From Ch67 sp041395845 (GTDB lineage: Bacteria > Pseudomonadota > Gammaproteobacteria > Pseudomonadales > Ketobacteraceae), in contig JAWKZS010000006.1 of assembly GCA_041395845.1 (NCBI GenBank), forward strand, positions 1-64,000: a DNA stretch of 64,000 nucleotides. The letters run 5' to 3'. The notes beneath the pieces were generated by a model. That model saw nothing but the letters and a program-made list of their open reading frames with translations, was not told the origin of the DNA and made no database searches. Shown here piece after piece: positions 25,621-33,343 of the stretch. The translations under genes were made by a program, and so were the position numbers. Each line of letters begins with the position of its first letter. Position 1 is the first letter of the stretch.

Positions 25621-28600
25621 TTAACGCACCAATTCCATCAGTTTTCCATAACTGTCCACGACATCGTATCTCACCTGCTCGGAAGTAATCTTCGCAAAGA
25701 ACTTCCGAGCACACTCAATTTTACTCTTTTCGATTGAACGCAGATCCATGCTGGACATCGAACCTTTTGTCTCAGCAATGAAATAAACGTGTTTGACTTT
25801 ACCTTCCTGAAAAGCGATGGCCCAATCCGGGTTGTAATTGCCCACCGGCGTGGGAATAAAAAAGCTCTTGGGTAGTTTGGCGTAAACAGACACCTCGACA
25901 CTGGCGTCCAGCTCCTTCACAAAACTCCGCTCGACTGTGGAATCAGTGAATACATAGTCATAAATGTGATGCTCGGTTTTTATAGCCTTACTGAACTCTT
26001 CTTTTGCCTTATCAGAAGTGAATATATCAAGATGATGCCTGTCTTCAATCGGATCATAAGCGATGTGTTCAACGATCACCGTGGCCTTTTGTTCATTAAT
26101 AAGGCGAGCACCTTTTGCGATAAAATCCTCAGGATTAGTCTTGTATTGAGCAAAAACGGCTTTGTTCAGTCCCCGAAGGATCGTGGCAATCGTTTTTCGA
26201 GTGAGTTGAGTCACCTCTGCCAGCCGGCCAATCAGATCATATTTGACGCCAGAGTGAATTGACTGGCGGTAAGCATCCGTTTCCACCTGACGAACTTTAA
26301 AAGCATCGCCCTTTTTCAGCGCGTCATAATCGATCTGATCAAGCTGCTCGCCGCGCTGCACAATGTACTGCAACGGACTGACCTTTAGTTCAGCATTTAG
26401 AGCCGACACGCACTTCCCAACCAACTCATCTGTTGCAAAGTGAACGGTGTAGGCTGCCTTCTGATTGATGCGATTCCATAGTTCCCTGAACTCGCGTCGC
26501 TCAAAATTGGCATTTAGCGGGTTTGGTTTGGTTCGTCTCTCATCCTCAATACCAGGCAGCATGGCATTACTGAATACGCTGTCGATCAGTAAAAACACCT
26601 GATCTGCGTGTGGGGCCAGCTCCTCTGGTAAAGCTGCGATATTACCCTGGGCTTTGGCGTCGTGATATGCCGACGTAATCTGATCGGCATCATTTGTGTA
26701 GTCGTTTTTCACGAGATAACGATAAATCTGCTTGGCCATTTGCGGAGTGACTTCCAGATCACCGGTAGCAGTTTTCAAAATCTTACCAGTGAAATAGGCT
26801 TCATTCGCTTCTCTCGGCCGGGCAGACAGAGCCTTACTGGTTTCATCTTGCAACGCCGCTACAAAATCCTTGTAGCTTTCGCTGGCCACCACCGTCAGCA
26901 CATTGATCTGGTGCACTGTCATCGGGTCATCCATACGATCACCCAATTGATTGACAGAGATTCGCAAACCGCGTCCTACTTCCTGGCGGCGGGAAATAGT
27001 GTTGTCACTGTGCTTGAGCGCGCAGATGACAAACACGTTAGGGTTATCCCAGCCTTCACGCAGAGCAGAGTGGGAAAAGATAAAGCGTACCGGCTCTTGT
27101 AACGAAAGCAGGCGCTCTTTGTCTTTAAGGATCAGGTCATAGGCATCTACATCGTCCGAAACTAAAGACTTTTGACCCGTTTCAGAATCCTTCACTAATC
27201 TCGCATCAGGATTGATAAGCGATTTCGATTTCCTGTCTATGGAAAAATATCCGCTGTGAGTCTTGGCTGTCGCAATGCCTTTCAGGTAACGGTTGTAAGC
27301 AGTATCGTCCAGCGTCAGCACTTCATTCAGATGTTGATTGTATTCCTCTTCAAAAATCTGCGCGTATTCACCGGGCAGCTCACCGCTGTCATCGTACTGG
27401 CGATATTTGGCCACCTCGTCGATAAAAAACAGCGACAGCACCTTGATGCCCTTGTCGAACAGACGCTGTTCCTTTTCAAAGTGCGCCTTGATGGCTTCGC
27501 GAATCTGGATGCGGCGCAGTACTGATTCGTTCACATCGCCAGTGGCTTCGCCCACCTGCACTTCAATGCCATTGGTAAAACTCACCGTGTCGGAACGGGC
27601 ATCGATGTCGGCAATCACAAAACCTTTGTACTGATCCAGCCCGCCGGACAGATCAAACAGGTTGTCATTGCGACCCAGCTTGCGCAGCACGCGCTTGATG
27701 CCACTGTTCTGCTTGATTTCGATTTCCGCACGCGCCACCGGCGGCTTGTTGGTGGAAACCTCGATCGACTCCACAAACAGATAGGGATTCGCGCCACTCA
27801 AGCCCTTCATGGTGATGCCACGCACGGCAATCTTTTTCACCAGCTTCTGGTTGTAAGCATCCAGCGCATCCAGGCGGTGAATCTTGTTGTGAGTGGTTTT
27901 GTGGGTGGCGGAATAGCGCAGGATCATCAGCGGATTGAAGTTCTTCAGTGAATCCAGCGTCTTACCGCCTTCCATCTTTTGCGGTTCATCCAGAATCAGA
28001 ATCGGCTGGTTGCGGGCGATTACATCAATGGGGCGGCGAGACTGGAAATCATCCAGTTCTTCATAAATGCGGCGGTTGTCCTTGCCGGTGGCATTGAACG
28101 CCTGCACGTTAATGACCATTACATTAATGCTGGCATCGGACGAAAAGCTTTCCAGATTGTGCAGCTGCTTGGAGTTGTAGATAAAGCCACGCACCTTCTT
28201 GCCGTAGGCTTCCAGAAAATGATCCGCCGTAATATCCAGCGACTTGTACACCCCTTCACGAATCGCAACACTGGGCACCACGATGATGAACTTGCTCCAG
28301 CCGTAGCGCTTGTTCAGCTCGAAGATGGTTTTGATATAGCAGTAGGTTTTGCCGGTGCCGGTTTCCATCTCGATATCCAGATTGATCCGGCAGGGCTTGC
28401 TCGCCACCAGTTCATTGGATATGGGCAGGTTCTGGCGCCGCTGCACGGTTTGGATGTTCTTCAGCAGCTCGGCGGGGGACAGGGCGATGTCATGATTGCG
28501 GAACCCGGCATCATCCAGTACCTGCTGTTGCGGCACCCCACTGGCGGCCCGGCCGGGATCGATCCGGTACTGGATACCCGTATGGAAGGGCTGACCGGCA

Positions 28601-28665
28601 AAGCAATCGGCCACCGCTTCCACGGCCTGGGTCTGGTAGGGCTGGGTTTTGAACTTCAATTTCAT
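25621..28665 (-). CDS. res: Type III restriction enzyme, Res subunit
   Basis: 1014 residues, full length for the family. Superfamily 2 helicase motifs: Walker A ETGTGKT (101-107), DEPQ box (226-229) instead of DEAD, SAT (252-254), and motif VI QEVGRGLRISVN. The C-terminus holds a PD-(D/E)XK nuclease core: Asp947 in NPDW, then Glu965 and Lys967 in AETKG. With Mod it should translocate or slide on DNA and cut when two unmodified inverted sites are met. It lies 431 bp downstream of the AlbA_2 gene, across a highly structured spacer, and so may have its own promoter. Confidence 0.94.
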   Translation of the reverse strand: MKLKFKTQPYQTQAVEAVADCFAGQPFHTGIQYRIDPGRAASGVPQQQVLDDAGFRNHDIALSPAELLKNIQTVQRRQNLPISNELVASKPCRINLDIEMETGTGKTYCYIKTIFELNKRYGWSKFIIVVPSVAIREGVYKSLDITADHFLEAYGKKVRGFIYNSKQLHNLESFSSDASINVMVINVQAFNATGKDNRRIYEELDDFQSRRPIDVIARNQPILILDEPQKMEGGKTLDSLKNFNPLMILRYSATHKTTHNKIHRLDALDAYNQKLVKKIAVRGITMKGLSGANPYLFVESIEVSTNKPPVARAEIEIKQNSGIKRVLRKLGRNDNLFDLSGGLDQYKGFVIADIDARSDTVSFTNGIEVQVGEATGDVNESVLRRIQIREAIKAHFEKEQRLFDKGIKVLSLFFIDEVAKYRQYDDSGELPGEYAQIFEEEYNQHLNEVLTLDDTAYNRYLKGIATAKTHSGYFSIDRKSKSLINPDARLVKDSETGQKSLVSDDVDAYDLILKDKERLLSLQEPVRFIFSHSALREGWDNPNVFVICALKHSDNTISRRQEVGRGLRISVNQLGDRMDDPMTVHQINVLTVVASESYKDFVAALQDETSKALSARPREANEAYFTGKILKTATGDLEVTPQMAKQIYRYLVKNDYTNDADQITSAYHDAKAQGNIAALPEELAPHADQVFLLIDSVFSNAMLPGIEDERRTKPNPLNANFERREFRELWNRINQKAAYTVHFATDELVGKCVSALNAELKVSPLQYIVQRGEQLDQIDYDALKKGDAFKVRQVETDAYRQSIHSGVKYDLIGRLAEVTQLTRKTIATILRGLNKAVFAQYKTNPEDFIAKGARLINEQKATVIVEHIAYDPIEDRHHLDIFTSDKAKEEFSKAIKTEHHIYDYVFTDSTVERSFVKELDASVEVSVYAKLPKSFFIPTPVGNYNPDWAIAFQEGKVKHVYFIAETKGSMSSMDLRSIEKSKIECARKFFAKITSEQVRYDVVDSYGKLMELVR

Positions 28666-28751
28666 CGCGGAACCACGGTGTCTAATCGTTAATCAAGCTG
28701 CCTGGGTGAGCCCCAAGCCTTATCTTTGTGGAGCCTGTGGACTCCGCTACG

Positions 28752-28793
28752 GATCTTGTGGAGCGTAAAACGCGATCTACGCTCCACAAGATC
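28752..28793. repeat. Perfect 16-bp-arm inverted repeat upstream of res
   Basis: GATCTTGTGGAGCGTA (28752-28767) pairs perfectly with TACGCTCCACAAGATC (28778-28793) around a 10-base loop. No T-run follows on either strand, so it does not look like a simple terminator. A partial copy of its arm (TTGTGGAGC) occurs nearby at about 28726-28734. Confidence 0.85.
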
Positions 28794-28845
28794 AATGCAT
28801 CTCTTTGAAAGCTGCCAACAAAAGCATGTTGCGAGCATTTTTTGA

Positions 28846-28871
28846 TCATTTTCGTGATGCCACGAAAATGA
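28846..28871. promoter_or_regulatory. Palindrome 1 of a matched pair (CATTTTCGTG-N4-CACGAAAATG)
   Basis: TCATTTTCGTG and CACGAAAATGA pair perfectly around ATGC. The same core, CATTTTCGTG-N4-CACGAAAATG, recurs at 28958-28987 with a different 4-base centre, which points to selection on the arms as a protein-binding site. Confidence 0.7.
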
Positions 28872-28887
28872 TGAGTGGTCGCCACGT

Positions 28888-28930
28888 TTTATTCTGCAAA
28901 GGGGTGCTTTTATTCTGCATTTAATCTGCA
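28888..28930 (+). repeat. Iteron-like repeats TTTAWTCTGCA (three copies)
   Basis: TTTATTCTGCA at 28888-28898 and 28909-28919, directly followed by TTTAATCTGCA at 28920-28930. The unit is present twice more at 29085-29106. Confidence 0.75.
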
Positions 28931-28957
28931 AAACGCCCCATTTGTTGACAGTTCTAG

Positions 28958-28987
28958 GACCATTTTCGTGGCGTCACGAAAATGGTC
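28958..28987. promoter_or_regulatory. Palindrome 2 of a matched pair
   Basis: GACCATTTTCGTG (28958-28970) and CACGAAAATGGTC (28975-28987) pair perfectly around GCGT. It shares the ten-base arm with the palindrome 112 bp to its left. Confidence 0.7.
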
Positions 28988-29084
28988 ATTATTGATAAAC
29001 TACTGTTTTAAAAGTAAAAATAACTTATAGAAGGCTGGCAAGCATGGTGTAAATGCTCTTTCTCTTATCTGCACACCTTGCATT

Positions 29085-29106
29085 TTTAATCTGCATTTAT
29101 TCTGCA
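29085..29106 (+). repeat. Iteron-like repeats TTTAWTCTGCA (two tandem copies)
   Basis: TTTAATCTGCA (29085-29095) immediately followed by TTTATTCTGCA (29096-29106), the same two unit variants as on the left but in swapped order. The second unit overlaps the stop codon of the AlbA_2/ATPase gene. Confidence 0.75.
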
Positions 29107-30764
29107 AGTCGCCAAATTGGCGCCTTCTTCGACCCCGCGTTTTGGATAACACCACCTCTGCGCATATTGGTAAGCAGATTGCTGATTTTGTTTGCCTTCT
29201 GCTGATCATCCAGTGCATCACTAAGCTTGTCCCATAGCAATTTGTCGATTTCTGACCGTGTAGCAGACTGGAACTTCATTAAATAATCCTTAACCAGCTT
29301 GTTATAGAACTCGTCATCCTGAGCACGGGTTTTGATGTATTCGGCTTTTGTCGCCGTGGCCTTGGCGACCGACGCAGACACGAACAGATGGGGCTTGCGC
29401 CCTTCGATCAACCCCGCTTTGCGCAAGTGTTTAATCATTGCATCGTCCAGCGGGAGCTTCTTTTGCACCCGGTCGAGCGCCAATACGTCCTGAAGTGGCA
29501 AATCCGTATGCTGAATCAACAGTCGTGAGTAGGCTGGGTCAACTATCCCGCCGTGAATGGTCATTTTGACGATGTTCGGTTCGTTCAGATCGTAATCGGG
29601 CATGGGGAAATAACGTCTTGCCTGACCTACGTGCATTGCATGAATGCCATAGCCCATGGTGTCGATCATATTCAGCTCCGCCATGGCCTGTGCCAGAAAA
29701 GGATTGCGATAACGGCGTGGAGTCTTATGGCCGGTGACATAATCCAACGGCTGCCCTTCGAAAAATCCGCCTTCATTTTCGAACACCAAGCGGTCGGGAA
29801 ACTCCGTCACAATGATGCGAGCATTGCGGCTGTAATCTTGATGGGCAATGCAATTATGTAATGCCTCAAGTACGATTTTCTGATCGTACTTTGCCAGCTC
29901 GATCGCCAGCAATTGGTCATTCGGCAATAAGCGCAACTGGATATTACGAATCTTCTGATACAAAGCTGTTGTCGCCAGCAAGAATGGCGGAGCAAAGTGT
30001 TCGTAAGCCCGCTCAGGGCCTTCCAGCTTCCAGGTCATTTGCGCTGGATTGGGTGAAAGTAAATGAGCGGCTTCCGCCTTTCCCAACAGCAACAAAGCAG
30101 TGCGCGTAATGCGCCCATCCTGAGTGACACGGGCACGATCAAGAAAGGTTTTGATTGGCCAACCCAACACCTCTTCCTGATCGAAGCGATTGGCATACTT
30201 CAGGGCGAAGGATGCACGCGCTTTTGCAACGGCTGCAGGGTCAAGATGATCCAACGTGGCGCCGGCGACCACTTGAGCTGTCCAATCTGCTGCCCCCACC
30301 TGATGACGAATTTCATCTTGCTTGTCCAGCCCCAGGGAAATCAGACTTTCACCTGCCCGAGCGTAATAGTGACCTTTCCAGGCAATCGGCATACCCATGG
30401 GAGCGGCTGGAATTTCAAACAATACTACTCGCCCCTCCGGGAGCAGCAATTCATGAATATCGCGGAGGGTGATGCTGGGCTCGGCATCGTCAGCGATCTG
30501 CATCTTCAGGCTGTGCAAGCGATCCCGATCCTGTCGATAGTCCGTTCCAATCGGTTTGCGGGTTTTGTTATCCACCCCGAACACCAGCCACGCGCGATCT
30601 TCGTTGCGCAAATTGGCTTCGTTAGCCAACGCCGAGAAATATTTGCCAATATCCTGGGTGGAAAAATCGTTGCTGGCGCGCTTGAACTCCACCACTTCAT
30701 TTTCCCAATTGGTGATCAATTCCTTAAGCAGTGTTTGCAGCGCTTGCTGATCCATGGTGGCCAT
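29097..30764 (-). CDS. AlbA_2 (Schlafen-type) and ATPase-domain protein of the R-M island
   Basis: 555 residues. The N-terminus (~18-130) is an AlbA_2/Schlafen domain: EVVEFKRASNDF, IGKYFSALANEANL, AWLVFGVDN. The centre (~270-400) resembles the HATPase_c_4 module of COG2865 proteins: VLEALHNCIAHQDYSRNARIIVTEFPDRLVFENEG. The C-terminal ~150 residues look helical and winged-helix-like. Such proteins are often called regulators or predicted helicases, with no proven activity. It starts 3 bp after mod; an ATG at 30755 has the better-placed AAGG. Its location between mod and the palindrome-rich res spacer makes it a candidate regulator of res; that is inference. Confidence 0.85.
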   Translation of the reverse strand: MATMDQQALQTLLKELITNWENEVVEFKRASNDFSTQDIGKYFSALANEANLRNEDRAWLVFGVDNKTRKPIGTDYRQDRDRLHSLKMQIADDAEPSITLRDIHELLLPEGRVVLFEIPAAPMGMPIAWKGHYYARAGESLISLGLDKQDEIRHQVGAADWTAQVVAGATLDHLDPAAVAKARASFALKYANRFDQEEVLGWPIKTFLDRARVTQDGRITRTALLLLGKAEAAHLLSPNPAQMTWKLEGPERAYEHFAPPFLLATTALYQKIRNIQLRLLPNDQLLAIELAKYDQKIVLEALHNCIAHQDYSRNARIIVTEFPDRLVFENEGGFFEGQPLDYVTGHKTPRRYRNPFLAQAMAELNMIDTMGYGIHAMHVGQARRYFPMPDYDLNEPNIVKMTIHGGIVDPAYSRLLIQHTDLPLQDVLALDRVQKKLPLDDAMIKHLRKAGLIEGRKPHLFVSASVAKATATKAEYIKTRAQDDEFYNKLVKDYLMKFQSATRSEIDKLLWDKLSDALDDQQKANKISNLLTNMRRGGVIQNAGSKKAPIWRLAE

Positions 30765-30767
30765 ACC

Positions 30768-32663
30768 TTAAATGGATTTCACATCGGTACTGGGCGACAG
30801 CAATTTGAAGATCTGTTCCACATTGATCTTCACGCTGTCGCTGGCGAAGCCATCGTCGCGGAACACCACGCGCAGGGGCTGGCGGGTGGCCAGTTGTTTG
30901 ACGAAGTCTTCGTCGATGCCCTGATCGAAGCAGGCGGCCAGGGCCATGTGCTTGTCACTGCCATCGACCAAGAACACAGTTTTGCCGGCGATGGTTTCGC
31001 GGTGGATGGGCAGGGCCAGATCCACGCCCCAGTCCAGCAGCACCTGGAACAGCAGGTCTTCGGCGGTTCGGTCCTCGCGGATATTGCTGACCTGATCCAG
31101 CAGGTCGTCCTGCTGAAAATTGTCGGGAGTGTAGTAGACGTCCTTCATATTGGAGGTGTCGATTTTGAGGACGCGGAAGCCGATGTCGAGCTGGTCGATG
31201 TTGGGCTTGTCGGCGTTTTCCTGTTTGATTTTTTTGCCGGCGCGGCGGATGCGTTCTTTGGCTATTTCGGCAATGGTTCTATAACCACCTTTTTGTGCTT
31301 CGCTACCTGTTTCGCAGGCCTCGGGAATCTGCACCAGAATAAATTGGCGCGCACCGTTATCGACTGAGTTCATTTCCATTACTGCGTGAGCCGTAACTGC
31401 TGATCCGGCAAAAAAATCTAAAACTATTCCATCTTCAGGTGTCATTTGAATCAAAAGCTTTACCAAATCTACAGGCTTTGGTGTATCAAAAACGGCCACC
31501 CCGTCAAAAAGCTCCTTTAGCAAATTCTTTGCAATTTCATTCGTGGTCGCATCTTCAGCAAAAATTATGGATTCCGGGGTAAGACCTCTTTCCTTAGCTT
31601 CTAGGTACGTTTTTATTCGCGGTACGCCATTACCATCTCTACCGAACCAAATTCGGCCTTCCTCGATTGCTTTCATCATTACCGGCTTTGTATAAGCCCA
31701 GCATCTGCCGCTTTCAAGATGATGCTCTTTTCCGTTCGGTGCTTCTAAAATATAGAATTGATCTTTTGTTCCATGTCCAGCTTGCGCATGAGCGGGATCA
31801 GATTTCCAAAGTCCTCTGGGATCATTGTCCGGGTTTTTATAGTTGAGAAGAGCCTTTTCTGACATTGGCAACTGTTTTAAAGCTTTCACTCCTTTAACCT
31901 GATTTTTGCAGTAGCAGACTACGTATTCATGACGGGGAGAAACTGTCTTTCTGTTTTCTCTGTTCGTCCTTTTTTCCCAAACAAAGCTAAATACGTGATT
32001 TTCCTCTCCGAATATCTCGTCGCAGATTTTTTCTAGATTAGAAAACTCGTTTTCATCAATTGATATGAATATTAATCCGTTTTCACAAAGAAGGTTTCTA
32101 GCGAGCCTCAATCTCGAAAATATCATCGTGAGCCAATCTGAATGAAATCTTCCATTTGTTGTCGTGTTTGCTACCAACCGATTTCCTTCTGCGTCAACCT
32201 GGTTTGATTTTAGGAAATAGGACTCCGTTGATTCTGAAAAATCGTCGCAATATATATAGTCTTCACCTCGGTTATACGGCGGATCGATATAAATCATCTT
32301 CACCTTGTTCAGATACGTTTCCTGCAGCAGTTTCAACGCATCCAGGTTGTCCCCTTCGATAAACAGATTCTTCGTGGTATCAAAATCCACACTTTCTTCC
32401 CGGCACGGGCGCAACGTCTTGGCAATCGGCGCATTCGCCGTCAACAGCGCTTCGCGCTTGCCGGGCCAGTTCAACTGATAACGCTCTTGCGGCCCTTCCA
32501 CGATCTGGCCCGACAGTTCCTGTCGCAACAGATCAAAATCGATGGCTTTTTTCACCTCGCCCTTTTCATCCCGCGCCTCGGTAACGCAGTTGGGGAACAG
32601 TTCCGCCAGCTTGGCAATGTTGTCCTGGGTGAAGTTGGGAGTGTGCAGCTTCAGTTTTTCCAT
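30768..32663 (-). CDS. mod: Type III DNA adenine methyltransferase, Mod subunit
   Basis: 631 residues. The catalytic motif IV DPPYN is at 127-131 and the AdoMet-binding motif I DFFAGSA at 426-432. This is the beta-class order (IV before I) with the target recognition domain between them, as in type III Mod proteins that make N6-methyladenine. The stretch encoding roughly residues 125-430 is visibly AT-richer than both ends of the gene, suggesting that the recognition domain was exchanged. It overlaps DUF4391 by 13 bp and is followed 3 bp later by the AlbA_2 gene, so these are co-translated. Confidence 0.95.
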   Translation of the reverse strand: MEKLKLHTPNFTQDNIAKLAELFPNCVTEARDEKGEVKKAIDFDLLRQELSGQIVEGPQERYQLNWPGKREALLTANAPIAKTLRPCREESVDFDTTKNLFIEGDNLDALKLLQETYLNKVKMIYIDPPYNRGEDYIYCDDFSESTESYFLKSNQVDAEGNRLVANTTTNGRFHSDWLTMIFSRLRLARNLLCENGLIFISIDENEFSNLEKICDEIFGEENHVFSFVWEKRTNRENRKTVSPRHEYVVCYCKNQVKGVKALKQLPMSEKALLNYKNPDNDPRGLWKSDPAHAQAGHGTKDQFYILEAPNGKEHHLESGRCWAYTKPVMMKAIEEGRIWFGRDGNGVPRIKTYLEAKERGLTPESIIFAEDATTNEIAKNLLKELFDGVAVFDTPKPVDLVKLLIQMTPEDGIVLDFFAGSAVTAHAVMEMNSVDNGARQFILVQIPEACETGSEAQKGGYRTIAEIAKERIRRAGKKIKQENADKPNIDQLDIGFRVLKIDTSNMKDVYYTPDNFQQDDLLDQVSNIREDRTAEDLLFQVLLDWGVDLALPIHRETIAGKTVFLVDGSDKHMALAACFDQGIDEDFVKQLATRQPLRVVFRDDGFASDSVKINVEQIFKLLSPSTDVKSI

Positions 32664-33343
32664 GGGTCGCTCAGTGCAGAAAGTTGACTTTTCAGTTCGC
32701 GTAGCCGGGCATTGTACCCAACTTTGCGGTTGAACTGGGGCTCTTTGGCCAGCTGGGTTTCCAGTTTGTGGATCTCCTGCTGCTGGTGGCGGATCTGCTC
32801 GATGCGCTCGATTTGCGCCTTCAGCGTTTCGCCGGGCCGTGCGGGCCAGGGCAGCAGGGGTTGCAGCAGCTGGCTGTAAAGTCCTTCCAGATTCAGCGCC
32901 ATCGGTAATGGCGCGCGGGGTTCAGTGGCCGGTTGCCAGGGGCCGGCAAACACGGGGCTGATCACCCACTGCTTTTTATCGGCCTCGCTGGGGCGCTTGT
33001 AGGCGGCGGCCACCCGCACCTGATCGCCGTGCAGCAGGTGGAACAGGATGGGCAAGGGAATGGCCTTGTCGATGCAGCGCAGCACGTCGTCGTCCAATGC
33101 AGGGCCGCGCAAGTGGATGGCAAAGATCTGGATTTCCGGTACGGCGGCGCTGGCGGGCAGGTTGAGGGTTTCCGGTGCCAGTTTGTATTGCCATTCGATC
33201 TGTTCCACCTGTGCCACAAACAGGTCGCGCACCCGCTGGCTGGGGCGGCCATGCTGATAGATTTTGGTTTTCGGTACCGGCTTGTGGAATGCCGCCTGGG
33301 GCGGATAGGCAAACAGCGGGTTAGGCAACATGGTGGCAGTCAT
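32651..33343 (-). CDS. DUF4391 protein of the type III R-M island
   Basis: 230 residues. The body matches DUF4391: LPNPLFAYPPQAAFHKPVPKTKIYQHG, RVRDLFVAQVEQIEWQYKLAPETLNLPA, EIQIFAIHLRG and CIDKAIPLPILFHL. It is followed by a coiled coil (~185-225) that could mediate complex formation. From general knowledge, DUF4391 genes recur between a PLD-type helicase and a type III-like methyltransferase; their role is unknown. It overlaps the helicase stop by 4 bp (ATGA) and mod by 13 bp. Confidence 0.85.
   Translation of the reverse strand: MTATMLPNPLFAYPPQAAFHKPVPKTKIYQHGRPSQRVRDLFVAQVEQIEWQYKLAPETLNLPASAAVPEIQIFAIHLRGPALDDDVLRCIDKAIPLPILFHLLHGDQVRVAAAYKRPSEADKKQWVISPVFAGPWQPATEPRAPLPMALNLEGLYSQLLQPLLPWPARPGETLKAQIERIEQIRHQQQEIHKLETQLAKEPQFNRKVGYNARLRELKSQLSALSDPWKN

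Larger units (their letters stand above)
28666..29096. other. 431-bp gene-free, highly structured spacer upstream of res
   Basis: No credible gene. Three strong inverted repeats and five 11-bp repeats (separate entries) fill most of the space. The composition is AT-rich toward the right. It probably contains the res promoter and regulatory sites, or a structured RNA. Confidence 0.7.
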
